In this document: piece after piece, positions 53,913-62,757 of the stretch
Numbering within the stretch: position 1 is the first letter of the stretch
Layout: every line of letters begins with the position of its first letter
NCBI GenBank assembly: GCA_965203795.1
Contig: OZ241915.1
Span: forward strand, 3,472,001-3,536,000
Origin: CBDBBY01 sp965203795
GTDB lineage: Bacteria > Pseudomonadota > Alphaproteobacteria > Rhodobacterales > Rhodobacteraceae
DNA: 64,000 nucleotides
Reading direction: 5' to 3'
Notes under the pieces: model-generated
What the model was told of the DNA's origin: nothing
Databases searched by the model: none
What the model saw: the letters and a program-made list of their open reading frames with translations, nothing else
Made by a program: the position numbers and the translations under genes

Positions 53913-54854
53913 TCAGGCCCGCGCCGACTTGAACGCCCGCTTCACTACCAGCTGGGCGACAATGACGGTCAGGATGAGCATGATGACCGAAGCGGCCGAA
54001 GCGTAGCCGAAATTGAAGGTTTTGAAGCCGATCCGGTAGATGAAGTAGCTGATCGTTTCGGTCGCGCCGCCGGGGCCGCCCTTCGTGATGATGAAGACGT
54101 TGGCGAACATAGTCGTGATGTCGATTCCGCGCAGAACCAGAGCGACCGCGATCACCGGCTTCATCATTGGCAGCGAAACGTTCCAGAAGATCTGGTGCCA
54201 CTTGGCTCCATCGAGGCGCGCCGCCTCCTCTATCTCCGCGTCCTGCGCCTGCAACGCGGCGACGAAAATGATGAAGAGGAACGGGGTCCACTGCCAGACG
54301 TCGGCGACGATCAGGGTCAGACGGGAGAGCCAGATCGAAGAGGGAATCGAAAGCTGCCCCCCAATGAGTCCGGCTTTCATCAGGAGGTCTGACAGGATCC
54401 TCGCGTCGAGAAAGGACAGCTTGAAGATGAACGCGACGGCCGACGGCATGAACAGCATCGGAACGAGGAACGCGATCCGCCAGCCTTGGACCCACGGATC
54501 CCTGTACGCGAAATACGCGAGTGCCAGAGCGATCGCGCATTGAAGCGCAAGGGAAATCGATCCGATCACGAGGGTGTTCCAGAGCGCGGCACGGAACTCG
54601 CGATCGCCGAACAGATCCGCGTAGTTCCCGACGCCGTTCGGAATCCAAGCGTTGAACTTGACCAGGTAGAAGCTCTGAATGATCGCGTAGACGCCGGGAT
54701 AAAGCGTGATCATCAGAAGATAGCAGACGGCGGGCGCCACCAGCAGATAGGGAAACAGCCTTTTGGAAACCAGCCGCCGCCTCGGAGCTGTTCCCCCGAA
54801 CGGCTGCGGGGCGGCCGGAGCCGCCCCGCTTCCGGATGCTGAAGAGGCGTTCAC
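53913..54854 (-). CDS. Carbohydrate ABC transporter permease 1 (UgpA/MalF type)
   Basis: A 313-residue permease. The EAA loop reads EIEEAARLDGAKWHQIFWNV, and the C-terminus IITKGGPGGATETISYFIYR is a MalF-group signature. I take the GTG at 54854 as start, just before the Pro/Ala-rich leader; the frame runs further upstream only through the end of the binding-protein gene. Confidence 0.9.
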   Translation of the reverse strand: MNASSASGSGAAPAAPQPFGGTAPRRRLVSKRLFPYLLVAPAVCYLLMITLYPGVYAIIQSFYLVKFNAWIPNGVGNYADLFGDREFRAALWNTLVIGSISLALQCAIALALAYFAYRDPWVQGWRIAFLVPMLFMPSAVAFIFKLSFLDARILSDLLMKAGLIGGQLSIPSSIWLSRLTLIVADVWQWTPFLFIIFVAALQAQDAEIEEAARLDGAKWHQIFWNVSLPMMKPVIAVALVLRGIDITTMFANVFIITKGGPGGATETISYFIYRIGFKTFNFGYASAASVIMLILTVIVAQLVVKRAFKSARA

Positions 54855-54886
54855 GCGCTTCGCGGCCCGCCTCCGCCAGCGGGCGA

Positions 54887-56440
54887 TCAGAACGGCAGCG
54901 CCATCCCGTCCCCGACGTAAAGGCCGGGCGCGACGGCCGCGTAGTCGACCGGCGGGTTGCCGCCATAGAAGCCGTTGCTGTCCATGATCTTCCTGACCGC
55001 GGCGACGCCGTTGTCCAGCGCTTCCTGCGCCGAAATCTGCCCCACGACCGCACGGTTGATCTCGTTCCCGATAGCCTGCTCCATTCCGAACATTCCGGGC
55101 AGGCGGGGAGCGCACCAAGCGTGGTCAAGCGAGTCGCCCCAGACCTTGGCGGGCTGCGAGACTTTCTGCAGCTCCGCGTTGTTCAGTACGGAACGGTAGC
55201 CCGGCGCCACGCCGTTCGCGTTCGCCTCGTTCATGGCCATGATCGACGCCGTCGTGAGGAACGCAAGCATCAGGAATGCGCCTTCGGCGTTTTGGGCCGA
55301 AGCCGACACGCATGAGGTCGAGCCCGCGATGTTCGGCGGGGCGAACCGCCCGCCTTCGATCCTCGGCTCGTAAATCGTCACGAAGTCGTCGACGATCTGC
55401 GATTGGTCCGGACGCATGGCCTGGGTTCCGCTGTCCTGCCACGAGACGTTGGTCGCGACTTGGCCGCCGAGCCAGGCGGCCCTGTTTTCGGGCCATCCCG
55501 CGCCTGCATGCCCGGGATTGGCGTTCTTCGCGAGCTCAAGAATGATCTCGAGTCCTTTCATGCCGACATCGCCGTTGAAGATCGGCTCCCAGTTCTCGTC
55601 GAACAGCATCATTCCCGCCTGGGCCGAAATGTGCTCCCACGTGTAGGTCGACCAGAACCCGCGCCCGGCCATGAGGCCGACGCCGGCCACGCCCGGCTCG
55701 ATGTTGTTGAGCTCCTTCGACACCCGGATGAGCTCGTCATAGGTGGGAATCGAGTTCGACTTGTCGACCGGGCCCCCCATGAGCTGCTCCATGTAGCCCT
55801 TCCGGACATGCACCATCTGGATGTCGCAATCGAACGGGATCCCGTACATCAGGCCGTTGAAGAAACCGTAGTTAAGCCTGTACGTGTCGTAGAAGTCGTC
55901 GAGCGGCAGCCCCCACTTCGCCGCGTAATCGTCGAGCGGCGCCAGGAATCCCGGCGCGGCGAAATCGCCCATCCACGGCGAGAAGAACTGGAGCGCATCG
56001 AAGCTCGCGTTGCCCGAAATGAACTCCGCGAGGGCCTTGTCGTAGAAGCTGTCGTCCGGGATCGGGACCAGCTCGACCTTGATTCCCGAAAGCTCCTCGA
56101 ACGGCACGAGGCCGTCGGCGGCCGATTCCGTGTCCGCGGCCCCGATTGCGAAGCGCGCGGTCGTGCCCGAGAGCTCGCTGCGCACCTTTTCCCAGTCGAC
56201 GGTGCGGATCCAGTCCTTGTTCGGGTCCCAAAGCGGCGCGTTGCTCATGTTGTAGAGCGCCCGGTAGTCCTCCCGCACGTATCCTTCGACGGAAATCTCC
56301 GCGAGCACATCCGCTGGATCGCGCATCTGGGCCCGCGCGATCGACGGCAGGCCGACGCTGGGCGCAACCGCCCCCAGAGCCCCCGTCGCCGCGCTGGACC
56401 TCAGGAAGGAACGACGGGAAATCGAGTTCCTTTTGTGCAT
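54887..56440 (-). CDS. Carbohydrate ABC transporter, periplasmic binding protein
   Basis: A 517-residue cluster-1 binding protein with a twin-arginine signal (ISRRSFLRSSAATGALGA). The family motifs of extracellular solute-binding group 1 (SGIKVELVPIPDDSFYDKA, then SFDALQFFSPWMGDF) are visible. An AGGAGG site precedes the ATG. First gene of the operon that continues with two permeases, the ATPase and the kinase. Confidence 0.92.
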   Translation of the reverse strand: MHKRNSISRRSFLRSSAATGALGAVAPSVGLPSIARAQMRDPADVLAEISVEGYVREDYRALYNMSNAPLWDPNKDWIRTVDWEKVRSELSGTTARFAIGAADTESAADGLVPFEELSGIKVELVPIPDDSFYDKALAEFISGNASFDALQFFSPWMGDFAAPGFLAPLDDYAAKWGLPLDDFYDTYRLNYGFFNGLMYGIPFDCDIQMVHVRKGYMEQLMGGPVDKSNSIPTYDELIRVSKELNNIEPGVAGVGLMAGRGFWSTYTWEHISAQAGMMLFDENWEPIFNGDVGMKGLEIILELAKNANPGHAGAGWPENRAAWLGGQVATNVSWQDSGTQAMRPDQSQIVDDFVTIYEPRIEGGRFAPPNIAGSTSCVSASAQNAEGAFLMLAFLTTASIMAMNEANANGVAPGYRSVLNNAELQKVSQPAKVWGDSLDHAWCAPRLPGMFGMEQAIGNEINRAVVGQISAQEALDNGVAAVRKIMDSNGFYGGNPPVDYAAVAPGLYVGDGMALPF

Positions 56441-56550
56441 GTGCCTTATCCTCCTAGAGTGGCTGCTTGCCCGACCGCCGAGCGCGAAGCATTGATCCGA
56501 CTTTCCACCGCTTTCCGGTTCAAATCAAGGTTCGCTGCGACTCGCCGGGC

Positions 56551-56583
56551 TGAACATTGGTAATGCCGAAGTACTAATGTTCA
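56551..56583. promoter_or_regulatory. 33-base inverted repeat between the divergent sugar operons
   Basis: TGAACATT and AATGTTCA form perfect eight-base arms 17 bases apart; GGTA and TACT extend the symmetry with one mismatch. It lies 110 bases upstream of the binding-protein gene and 181 upstream of the dehydrogenase gene. SorC/DeoR-type regulators bind AT-rich inverted repeats of similar form, so this is the best candidate site for the regulator at 61433. Confidence 0.65.
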
Positions 56584-56764
56584 TGTGCGCGGGTGTGTCA
56601 AGCCGCCCGTTTCCAGTCTGGGGCGATCACGGCTCCGCCGCCTGACGGGCGGGACGGCTTTGAACATCTTTCCTTGGCGGTGTACATGCGTTCCGAACTG
56701 GGACGGCAGCGGAACAACGGGATCATCCGCTTTGGCAAGCAACGTCGCGGCCACAGGCCTGGCA

Positions 56765-58075
56765 ATGGAGCTCAAACGCCGGGAAGAGGAAGGCAGGCCT
56801 GTCCGGATCGGGCTGATCGGGGCCGGACAAATGGGCACCGACATCGTGGCCCGCGCCGCCATGATGGACGGCATTGAGATCGCCGCGATCGCCGATCTGA
56901 ATCCCGAATCAGCCCATCGCGCCGTGCGGACAGCGTACGGGCCGGAAGCCCGGCCCGCCGACGCGGCCAATGCCGAATCCGTCGACGCCGCGATCGAAAG
57001 CGGTTCGATGGCGGTCGCTCTCGATCCTCGGCACATTCTTGAAAGCGGCCTTGTCGATGTCGTCGTCGACGCTACCGGCGTGCCGAACGCCGGAGCGGAG
57101 TTCGGCCTGGGGGCGATAGAGCGCGGCAAGCACCTTGTGATGATGAATGTCGAGGCGGACGTGACGATCGGCGCCTATCTGCGGTCGCAGGCCGACCGGA
57201 ACGGCGTCGTGTACTCGATCGGGGCCGGCGATGAGCCTTCCGCATGCATGGAGCTGGTGGAATTCGCGTCGTCGATGGGACACCGGATCGTGTGCGTCGG
57301 CAAAGGCAAGAACAATCCGCTGGATGTGGCCGCGACGCCCGACGGGCTCGCGGAAAAGGCCGCCGCCAGGAACATGGCGCCCCGAATGCTGGCGGAATTC
57401 GTCGACGGATCCAAAACCATGGTCGAAATGGCCGCCGTAGCGAACGCCACCGGCCTGATGCCGGATAAGCCGGGAATGCACGGCCCCTCGGCCAGCGCGG
57501 AGGAAATCGCCGAAGTGCTCGTCCCCGCGCGCGACGGCGGAATCCTCAGCGGCGCCGGGCGGGTCGACTACTCCGTCGGAAAGGGTCTCGCGCCGGGCGT
57601 GTTCGCGGTTATCGAGGCAGGGCATCCGAGGGTGCGGGAGCGCCTGTCCGATCTCAAGATGGGGGACGGCCCTTACTTCGCGCTGGTTCGACCGTACCAT
57701 CTGACATCGTTGGAGGTCCCTCTCACCTGCGCCCGCGCGGTGATCCGGGGCGAAGCCGACATGGCTCCGCTTCGCCGGCCATCGGCCGAAGCCTGCGCCG
57801 TCGCGAAGAAGCGCCTCGCGCCGGGCGAGCGCCTCGACCAGCTCGGGGAGTACTGCTACCGGGCCTGGATAATGGAAGCAGGCGAGGCGCGCGCGGCCGG
57901 AGCCGTCCCGTGCGGGCTGCTCGCCGGCGGCGAGGTCACGCAGCCGGTCGAAACGGGCGAGCTGATCACCCGCCGGAACGTGCGTGTCCCCGCGGATGCC
58001 AGAATCGTCGCGCTCCGGGCGAAGCAGGACGCGATGCTCCCCGACTCCCGAAGCAAGGAAGCCGTCAATGGCTGA
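56765..58075 (+). CDS. SAF-domain oxidoreductase, homoserine-dehydrogenase-like (COG4091 type)
   Basis: A 436-residue protein with an N-terminal Rossmann domain (IGLIGAGQMGTDIVARAA, then VVVDATGVPNAGAEFGL) and a C-terminal SAF-like domain (LLAGGEVTQPVETGELITRRNVRV). Proteins of this build are called predicted homoserine dehydrogenases but are mostly found in carbohydrate loci, so the annotation by homology is unsafe. The next three genes encode an E1-E2 complex; they overlap or abut. Likely oxidises a phosphorylated or free sugar acid or alcohol. The frame is open upstream of the chosen ATG. Confidence 0.85.
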   Translation: MELKRREEEGRPVRIGLIGAGQMGTDIVARAAMMDGIEIAAIADLNPESAHRAVRTAYGPEARPADAANAESVDAAIESGSMAVALDPRHILESGLVDVVVDATGVPNAGAEFGLGAIERGKHLVMMNVEADVTIGAYLRSQADRNGVVYSIGAGDEPSACMELVEFASSMGHRIVCVGKGKNNPLDVAATPDGLAEKAAARNMAPRMLAEFVDGSKTMVEMAAVANATGLMPDKPGMHGPSASAEEIAEVLVPARDGGILSGAGRVDYSVGKGLAPGVFAVIEAGHPRVRERLSDLKMGDGPYFALVRPYHLTSLEVPLTCARAVIRGEADMAPLRRPSAEACAVAKKRLAPGERLDQLGEYCYRAWIMEAGEARAAGAVPCGLLAGGEVTQPVETGELITRRNVRVPADARIVALRAKQDAMLPDSRSKEAVNG

Positions 58076-59078
58076 CCCAAGTACCCGGAACGTGCCGTTC
58101 GCGCTGCGGAAATACTCCGCCGAGCAGCTTCGGGAAGCACTTCGCAAAATGCTCTTGATCAGGAAGTTCGAGGAGCGCGCCGAGGATTCCTACATGCGGG
58201 GCCTCACCCACGGCACGATGCACCTTTCGATCGGCCAAGAGGCGAGCGCCGTGGGGGCCTGCATGCCCCTTGGAGACGAAGACAAGATCACGTCGACCCA
58301 CCGCGGCCACGGTCATTGCATTGCGAAGGGGGCCGATGTCGCGCGGATGTTCGCGGAGTTTTTCGGCAAGGAGACCGGCTATTGCCGCGGGCGCGGAGGG
58401 TCGATGCACATCGCGGACGTCTCCAAGGGCAACCTCGGCGCCAACGGGATCGTCGGCGGCGGGATACCGATCGCCGTCGGAGCGGCTCTCTCGGCGAAGC
58501 GGCTCGGAACCGGAACGGTTGCCGTCTCTTTCTTCGGAGACGGCGCCAACAACGAAGGGGCGTTCCACGAATCCCTCAACATCGCCGCGGTCTGGCGCCT
58601 GCCCGTCGTGTTCTTTTGCGAGAACAACCAGTACGGAATGTCGACATCCATGGCCCGCTCGACCGCGGTGAAATCCGTGGCGGCCCGCGCGCCGGGATAC
58701 GCGATGCCCGGAACCGCGGTCGACGGGAACGATTTCTCAGCCGTGGCTGAGGCGATGGAGCGCGCCGTCGGGAGGGCGCGCCGCGGCGACGGGCCTTCGC
58801 TGGTCGAAGCGATGACATACCGCTTCCGCGGGCATTCCCGATCCGACCGGAACCTTTACCGGACCAAGCAGGAAATTAAGCAGTGGACGGAGCGGGATCC
58901 AATTTCCGGAATGGCTGAAATGCTGGAATCCCACGGCGTTATCGGCCGCAGGGAATTCGACCTGATCTCGGCCGCGGCGGACCAGGAAATCGACGCCGCC
59001 GTCGAGTTCGCGAACGCCAGCGCGTCGCCGAAGCCCTCCGAAGTCGCCTGCAACGTGTACGCGGCCGACCCCGCATGA
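58068..59078 (+). CDS. 2-oxoacid dehydrogenase E1 component, alpha subunit
   Basis: A 336-residue thiamine-diphosphate enzyme of the pyruvate/acetoin dehydrogenase type. The ThDP motif spans GDGANNEGAFHESL to CENNQYGMS, and the phosphorylation-loop equivalent YRFRGHSRSD is present. It overlaps the dehydrogenase gene by eight bases and the beta-subunit gene by four. Alpha/beta E1 of this kind decarboxylates pyruvate, acetoin or branched oxo acids. Confidence 0.93.
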   Translation: MADPSTRNVPFALRKYSAEQLREALRKMLLIRKFEERAEDSYMRGLTHGTMHLSIGQEASAVGACMPLGDEDKITSTHRGHGHCIAKGADVARMFAEFFGKETGYCRGRGGSMHIADVSKGNLGANGIVGGGIPIAVGAALSAKRLGTGTVAVSFFGDGANNEGAFHESLNIAAVWRLPVVFFCENNQYGMSTSMARSTAVKSVAARAPGYAMPGTAVDGNDFSAVAEAMERAVGRARRGDGPSLVEAMTYRFRGHSRSDRNLYRTKQEIKQWTERDPISGMAEMLESHGVIGRREFDLISAAADQEIDAAVEFANASASPKPSEVACNVYAADPA

Positions 59079-60091
59079 ACCCGCCTTTGGAGAACGGCGA
59101 AGGCGTCCGTGAAGTTTCGTTCGCGGAGGCGATCCGCGAAGCGATGGACATCGCCATGAGCGAAGACGAGCGGGTTCTGCTGATAGGCGAGGACATCGGG
59201 GTTTACGGCGGCGCATTCCAAGTGACGGGGGATCTCGTCCACAAGCACGGTGCAGACCGCGTCGTGGACGCGCCGATCTCGGAGCTCGGAAGCGCCGGAG
59301 TCGCCGTTGGCGCAGCGCTGACAGGTTTGCGGCCTGTGCTGGAGTTCCAGTTTTCCGACTTCGCGGCGCTGGCCATGGAGCAGATCGTCAACCAGGCGGC
59401 GAAGATCAGGTACATGCTGGGAGGCGCGGCGTCCGTTCCGGTCGTCATGCGCCTGCCGACCGGCTCGGGAACAGGCGCCGCGGCCCAGCACAGCCAAAGC
59501 CTTGAAGCCTGGCTCGGCCATGTGCCGGGCCTCAAGGTGGTCCAGCCGTCCACGCCCGCGGATGCGAAGGGCCTGATGCTCGCCGCGCTCGATGATCCCG
59601 ACCCGGTCATGATCTTCGAGCACAAGCTGCTTTACAAAATGAAGGGATGCGTGGCTCCGGGGCGCTACGTCACTCCGATCGGAAAGGCCGCTGTCCGGAG
59701 GGAGGGGCGCGATCTGACCATCGTCGCCTCGGCGATCATGGTGCACAAGGCGATGGAGGCCGCCGACGCCCTTGCCGAGAGCGGGGCGGACATCGAGGTC
59801 ATAGACCTCCGGACGATCAGGCCGATCGACAGCGAAACGGTGTTCAAGAGCGTCAGGAAGACATCGCGGCTGATCTGCGTGTACGAGGGCGTGAAGACTC
59901 TCGGCATCGGGGCGGAAATCAGCGCGATGGTCGCGGAAAGCGACGTCTTCGACTATCTCGACGCTCCGATCATCCGGCTGGGCGGCGCCGAATGCCCGAT
60001 TCCGTACAGCCCGGCGCTTGAGCGGGCTGCGGTTCCCCAAGTCGACGACATCGTGGACGCCGCGAAGGGGCTTCTGAACGGCGCAGCCTGA
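59075..60091 (+). CDS. 2-oxoacid dehydrogenase E1 component, beta subunit
   Basis: A 338-residue transketolase-like subunit: REAMDIAMSEDERVLLIGED at the start, VVDAPISELGSAGVAVGAAL, the ThDP-pyrimidine-binding glutamate in LEFQFSDF, and a C-terminal HMVATION-type domain ending in FDYLDAPIIRLGG. It forms the E1 heterotetramer with the alpha subunit. The E2 gene starts at the next base after its stop. Confidence 0.94.
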   Translation: MNPPLENGEGVREVSFAEAIREAMDIAMSEDERVLLIGEDIGVYGGAFQVTGDLVHKHGADRVVDAPISELGSAGVAVGAALTGLRPVLEFQFSDFAALAMEQIVNQAAKIRYMLGGAASVPVVMRLPTGSGTGAAAQHSQSLEAWLGHVPGLKVVQPSTPADAKGLMLAALDDPDPVMIFEHKLLYKMKGCVAPGRYVTPIGKAAVRREGRDLTIVASAIMVHKAMEAADALAESGADIEVIDLRTIRPIDSETVFKSVRKTSRLICVYEGVKTLGIGAEISAMVAESDVFDYLDAPIIRLGGAECPIPYSPALERAAVPQVDDIVDAAKGLLNGAA

Positions 60092-61330
60092 ATGCCCACG
60101 GAAGTCATCATGCCGAAGGTGGACATGGACATGTCCGAGGGCATCGTAACGGCGTGGCATGTCCGGGACGGCCAGCGAGTCGAAAAATCGGCGCCCTTGC
60201 TCGACATCGAAACCGACAAGGCGTCGATGGAAATCGAGAGTCCCGCGACCGGCGTGCTTCGCGTGGCCGAGGGCCGAACGGGCGTCAAGGTGCCCATAGG
60301 CTGCGCGCTAGGCTGGATTTTCGACGATGGCGAGCCGCAAGGACCGCTTCCGGGAGCCGACGCCAGCGAACCGGCTTCCGTGCCCTCAGTCGGCGGCCAG
60401 GACGCGGCCGCCGCGCCGCCGCGCTTGGGCGATGCGCCCCAAGCCCGTGATCGCCCGGACAAGATCCGCGCATCGCCGTTGGCTAGGCGGCTTGCGCGCG
60501 AAGCCGGCATCCTGATCGAAACGGTTGTCGGCACCGCCGCGCGCGGGCGCGTCGTTCGGCGCGACATCGAAGCGGCTATCGCGGCATTGGCGGATGCTAC
60601 AGGCGAGGCACCGCTGCGGGATGCCGGGATGCCGGACAGGGAGGGCCGATTTGTTCCGCTCCGCGGCATCCGCCGGGATACGGCCCTTCGGATGGCGACA
60701 TCGAAGTGCCAAGTTCCCCACTTCCACCTTCGATGTCGGATTCGGATCGACAATCTGGAAAGTGCGCTTCGAGAATTGAACGCTGCGCTGGCGCAAAGGC
60801 GGCTGGAGGCCGGGGTGCCGGACCTCGTGGCAAAAGCATGTGCCTTGGCACTCGAGTCCGTGCCGGAAGCAAACCAAGTCTGGGCAGGTGATCGCATCCT
60901 GCGGATGAGCACTGCCGACATCGCTTTGATCGTGCCTTCCGGCGGTGGCCGGTTCGCGCCGGTGATCCGGGATGCCGGATCGAAAAGCGTTGCGATGATC
61001 GCGATGGAACGGCAGGAGCTCGAAGCCGCGGTCAATTCCGACGGTCTCAAGCCGGAGGACTGCGTCGGCGGCGCGCTTGCGATGGCGGACTACCGCGCCA
61101 GCCGTGCGACATCCGCGGGAGCAGTGCTTGAACCGCCGCGCAGTTCCATCCTCGCTCTCGGAGCCGAGCTCGAAGAACCGGTCCCGAACGGCTGCGGCGG
61201 GCTGCGGGTCGCGAGGTCGATGGTCGCAGAGCTAGGTCTTGATCATCGCGCGGTCGACGGCGGCTCGGGAGCCAGATTGCTTGGCTTCATAAAGCGGAAC
61301 CTGGAAGCGCCTGCCTGCTTGCTGACCTGA
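60092..61330 (+). CDS. 2-oxoacid dehydrogenase E2 component (dihydrolipoyl acyltransferase)
   Basis: A 412-residue E2. Lipoyl domain with the lipoyl lysine in IETDKASMEIES (Lys43); a Pro/Ala-rich linker; peripheral subunit-binding domain (RASPLARRLAREAGI); and the catalytic acyltransferase domain ending in LDHRAVDGGSGARLLG, with the His and Asp of the active site. No E3 gene lies in the window, so it must borrow a shared lipoamide dehydrogenase. Confidence 0.93.
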   Translation: MPTEVIMPKVDMDMSEGIVTAWHVRDGQRVEKSAPLLDIETDKASMEIESPATGVLRVAEGRTGVKVPIGCALGWIFDDGEPQGPLPGADASEPASVPSVGGQDAAAAPPRLGDAPQARDRPDKIRASPLARRLAREAGILIETVVGTAARGRVVRRDIEAAIAALADATGEAPLRDAGMPDREGRFVPLRGIRRDTALRMATSKCQVPHFHLRCRIRIDNLESALRELNAALAQRRLEAGVPDLVAKACALALESVPEANQVWAGDRILRMSTADIALIVPSGGGRFAPVIRDAGSKSVAMIAMERQELEAAVNSDGLKPEDCVGGALAMADYRASRATSAGAVLEPPRSSILALGAELEEPVPNGCGGLRVARSMVAELGLDHRAVDGGSGARLLGFIKRNLEAPACLLT

Positions 61331-61432
61331 AACGCAGTTGCGGCATGTCTGTTCAGTGCTACTTTCCTCATTGGCATTCGGACCTGCCTTCTTGGCCTGG
61401 TCCCGACTATTCGCGACGGGGAACTTGCAGCG

Positions 61433-62428
61433 GTGCTTGAGAAGCCGGGCAGCGGCCGGGCGGCGGCCGCTCACAAGGAACTCAGAATCCGGGCCGCATG
61501 GATTTACTATGTAGAAGGCAAAACCCAGCTGGAGACGGCAAATGTTCTGGGACTGAGCAGGGTCGCCGTCACCAGGCTGCTTTCGGAAGCCCGATCCCGC
61601 AACGAAGTCGCCGTGAGGATACATTCCGAACTGAAATCGCTGGTTGAGCTCGCAAGGCGCGTGGAGGCGAGATTCGGCTTGCAGGAAGCGATCATCGCTC
61701 CGTTTTCCGACCGCGGCGGCGGCCCGACCCGGGCCATCGCGGCGGCGGCAGGCGAATTCCTGTCCCGAACTGTCAAATCCAACATGGCGATTGGCGTCGG
61801 TTGGGGCCGAACGCTGCATGCGTCTCTGGAATTCGTCGACGGGCGGCCACTCGCGAACACCCGCATCTTGTCGCTCCTTGGCGGCATCTCGGAGGCGAAG
61901 AGATTCAATCCGGCCGAGTTCGCTTGGCGGTTCGCGGAACTTTTCGACGCGGAGGGCTTCCTCGTTCCGGCACCTGCGCTTGTGGACTGCCCCGAAACGA
62001 GGGACGCGCTGCTGGAACGGTGCGGGCTGGGCAACATATTCCAAATGGCCGAGGCAAGCGACATCGCGATCGTGAGCTGCGGAGGCATCTCTCCCCGAAC
62101 GACATCGTTTCGGACCGGATACATGTCCGAGGCCGAGCGCCTCTCGCTGATCAGGGCGGGAGCGGTCGGCGACGTCCTGTGCCAGTTCATCGACGCCGAC
62201 GGCCGCATCGTCGACCATCCCTTGAACAGGCGCTTCATCGCGATAGGCTTGGAGAGGCTGCGGAAGGTCAAGCGGACTGTTCTGGTATCCGGAGGCGCTG
62301 AAAAGGCGGCCGCACTTCTGGCAGCTCTGAAAATCCTTTCCCCGACCGTTCTCATAACCGACGAGGTCACGGCCTCGGCTCTCCTCGGAGAAGTTGGCGC
62401 TTACGAAGCTTCTGGACAGCGGGCCTAG
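61433..62428 (+). CDS. SorC-family sugar-binding transcriptional regulator
   Basis: A 331-residue regulator: HTH in AAWIYYVEGKTQLETANVLG-LSRVAVTRLLSEA, then a sugar-phosphate-isomerase-like effector domain with IGVGWGRTLHASLEF, TRILSLLGGI and ILITDEVTA-type stretches. Close in build to EryD/SorC, which respond to phosphorylated sugars. The start is a GTG; it lies 102 bases after the E2 gene and is the last gene of the locus before the predicted origin. Confidence 0.9.
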   Translation: MLEKPGSGRAAAAHKELRIRAAWIYYVEGKTQLETANVLGLSRVAVTRLLSEARSRNEVAVRIHSELKSLVELARRVEARFGLQEAIIAPFSDRGGGPTRAIAAAAGEFLSRTVKSNMAIGVGWGRTLHASLEFVDGRPLANTRILSLLGGISEAKRFNPAEFAWRFAELFDAEGFLVPAPALVDCPETRDALLERCGLGNIFQMAEASDIAIVSCGGISPRTTSFRTGYMSEAERLSLIRAGAVGDVLCQFIDADGRIVDHPLNRRFIAIGLERLRKVKRTVLVSGGAEKAAALLAALKILSPTVLITDEVTASALLGEVGAYEASGQRA

Positions 62429-62757
62429 CAAATAAATCAAAGAGATTTATATCTTTATGTTGAATATAAGCATGTTGAACAATGTGGATTGCATAGTTGT
62501 CCACAGCGGCTCTCGATTGCCTTCTTCACCGCGGCCGTCGCGGCGGCGGCGCAAAGCGTTGATGAATCGGAATGATAGCCGCGGCGGAGTCGGCCGCTGC
62601 GCGTGCTTGGCCTCTGTTGTTCAACATTGTTGAAACAGGCGTCCACATTGAACAAGCCGTCGACAAGGTCGGAACAACATGGCGGGTCGCGGCCCGGCCA
62701 TGCTTGGAGGCGTGTCGTCAACTTGGCTTCCCCGCCCGGATTCACGAAGATGTTCAC
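62429..62757. other. oriC: Probable replication origin (oriC)
   Basis: A 329-base gene-free stretch between the SorC regulator and maf. It opens with an AT-rich region (62429-62475; GATTTATATC). DnaA-box-like nonamers: TTGTCCACA at 62497-62505 (one mismatch from TTATCCACA), TGTGGATTG at 62483-62491 (two mismatches, opposite strand) and GTCCACA at 62640-62646. A TTCAACA/TGTTGAA palindrome lies near 62620. parS/parAB, mnmG/mnmE and rho upstream and maf-aroE downstream are the standard alphaproteobacterial oriC neighbours. Confidence 0.65.

Noticed and set aside
56585..56764. Upstream extension of the SAF-domain dehydrogenase
   Set aside because: The extra 60 codons are low-complexity and precede the Rossmann start; the region is better read as promoter.
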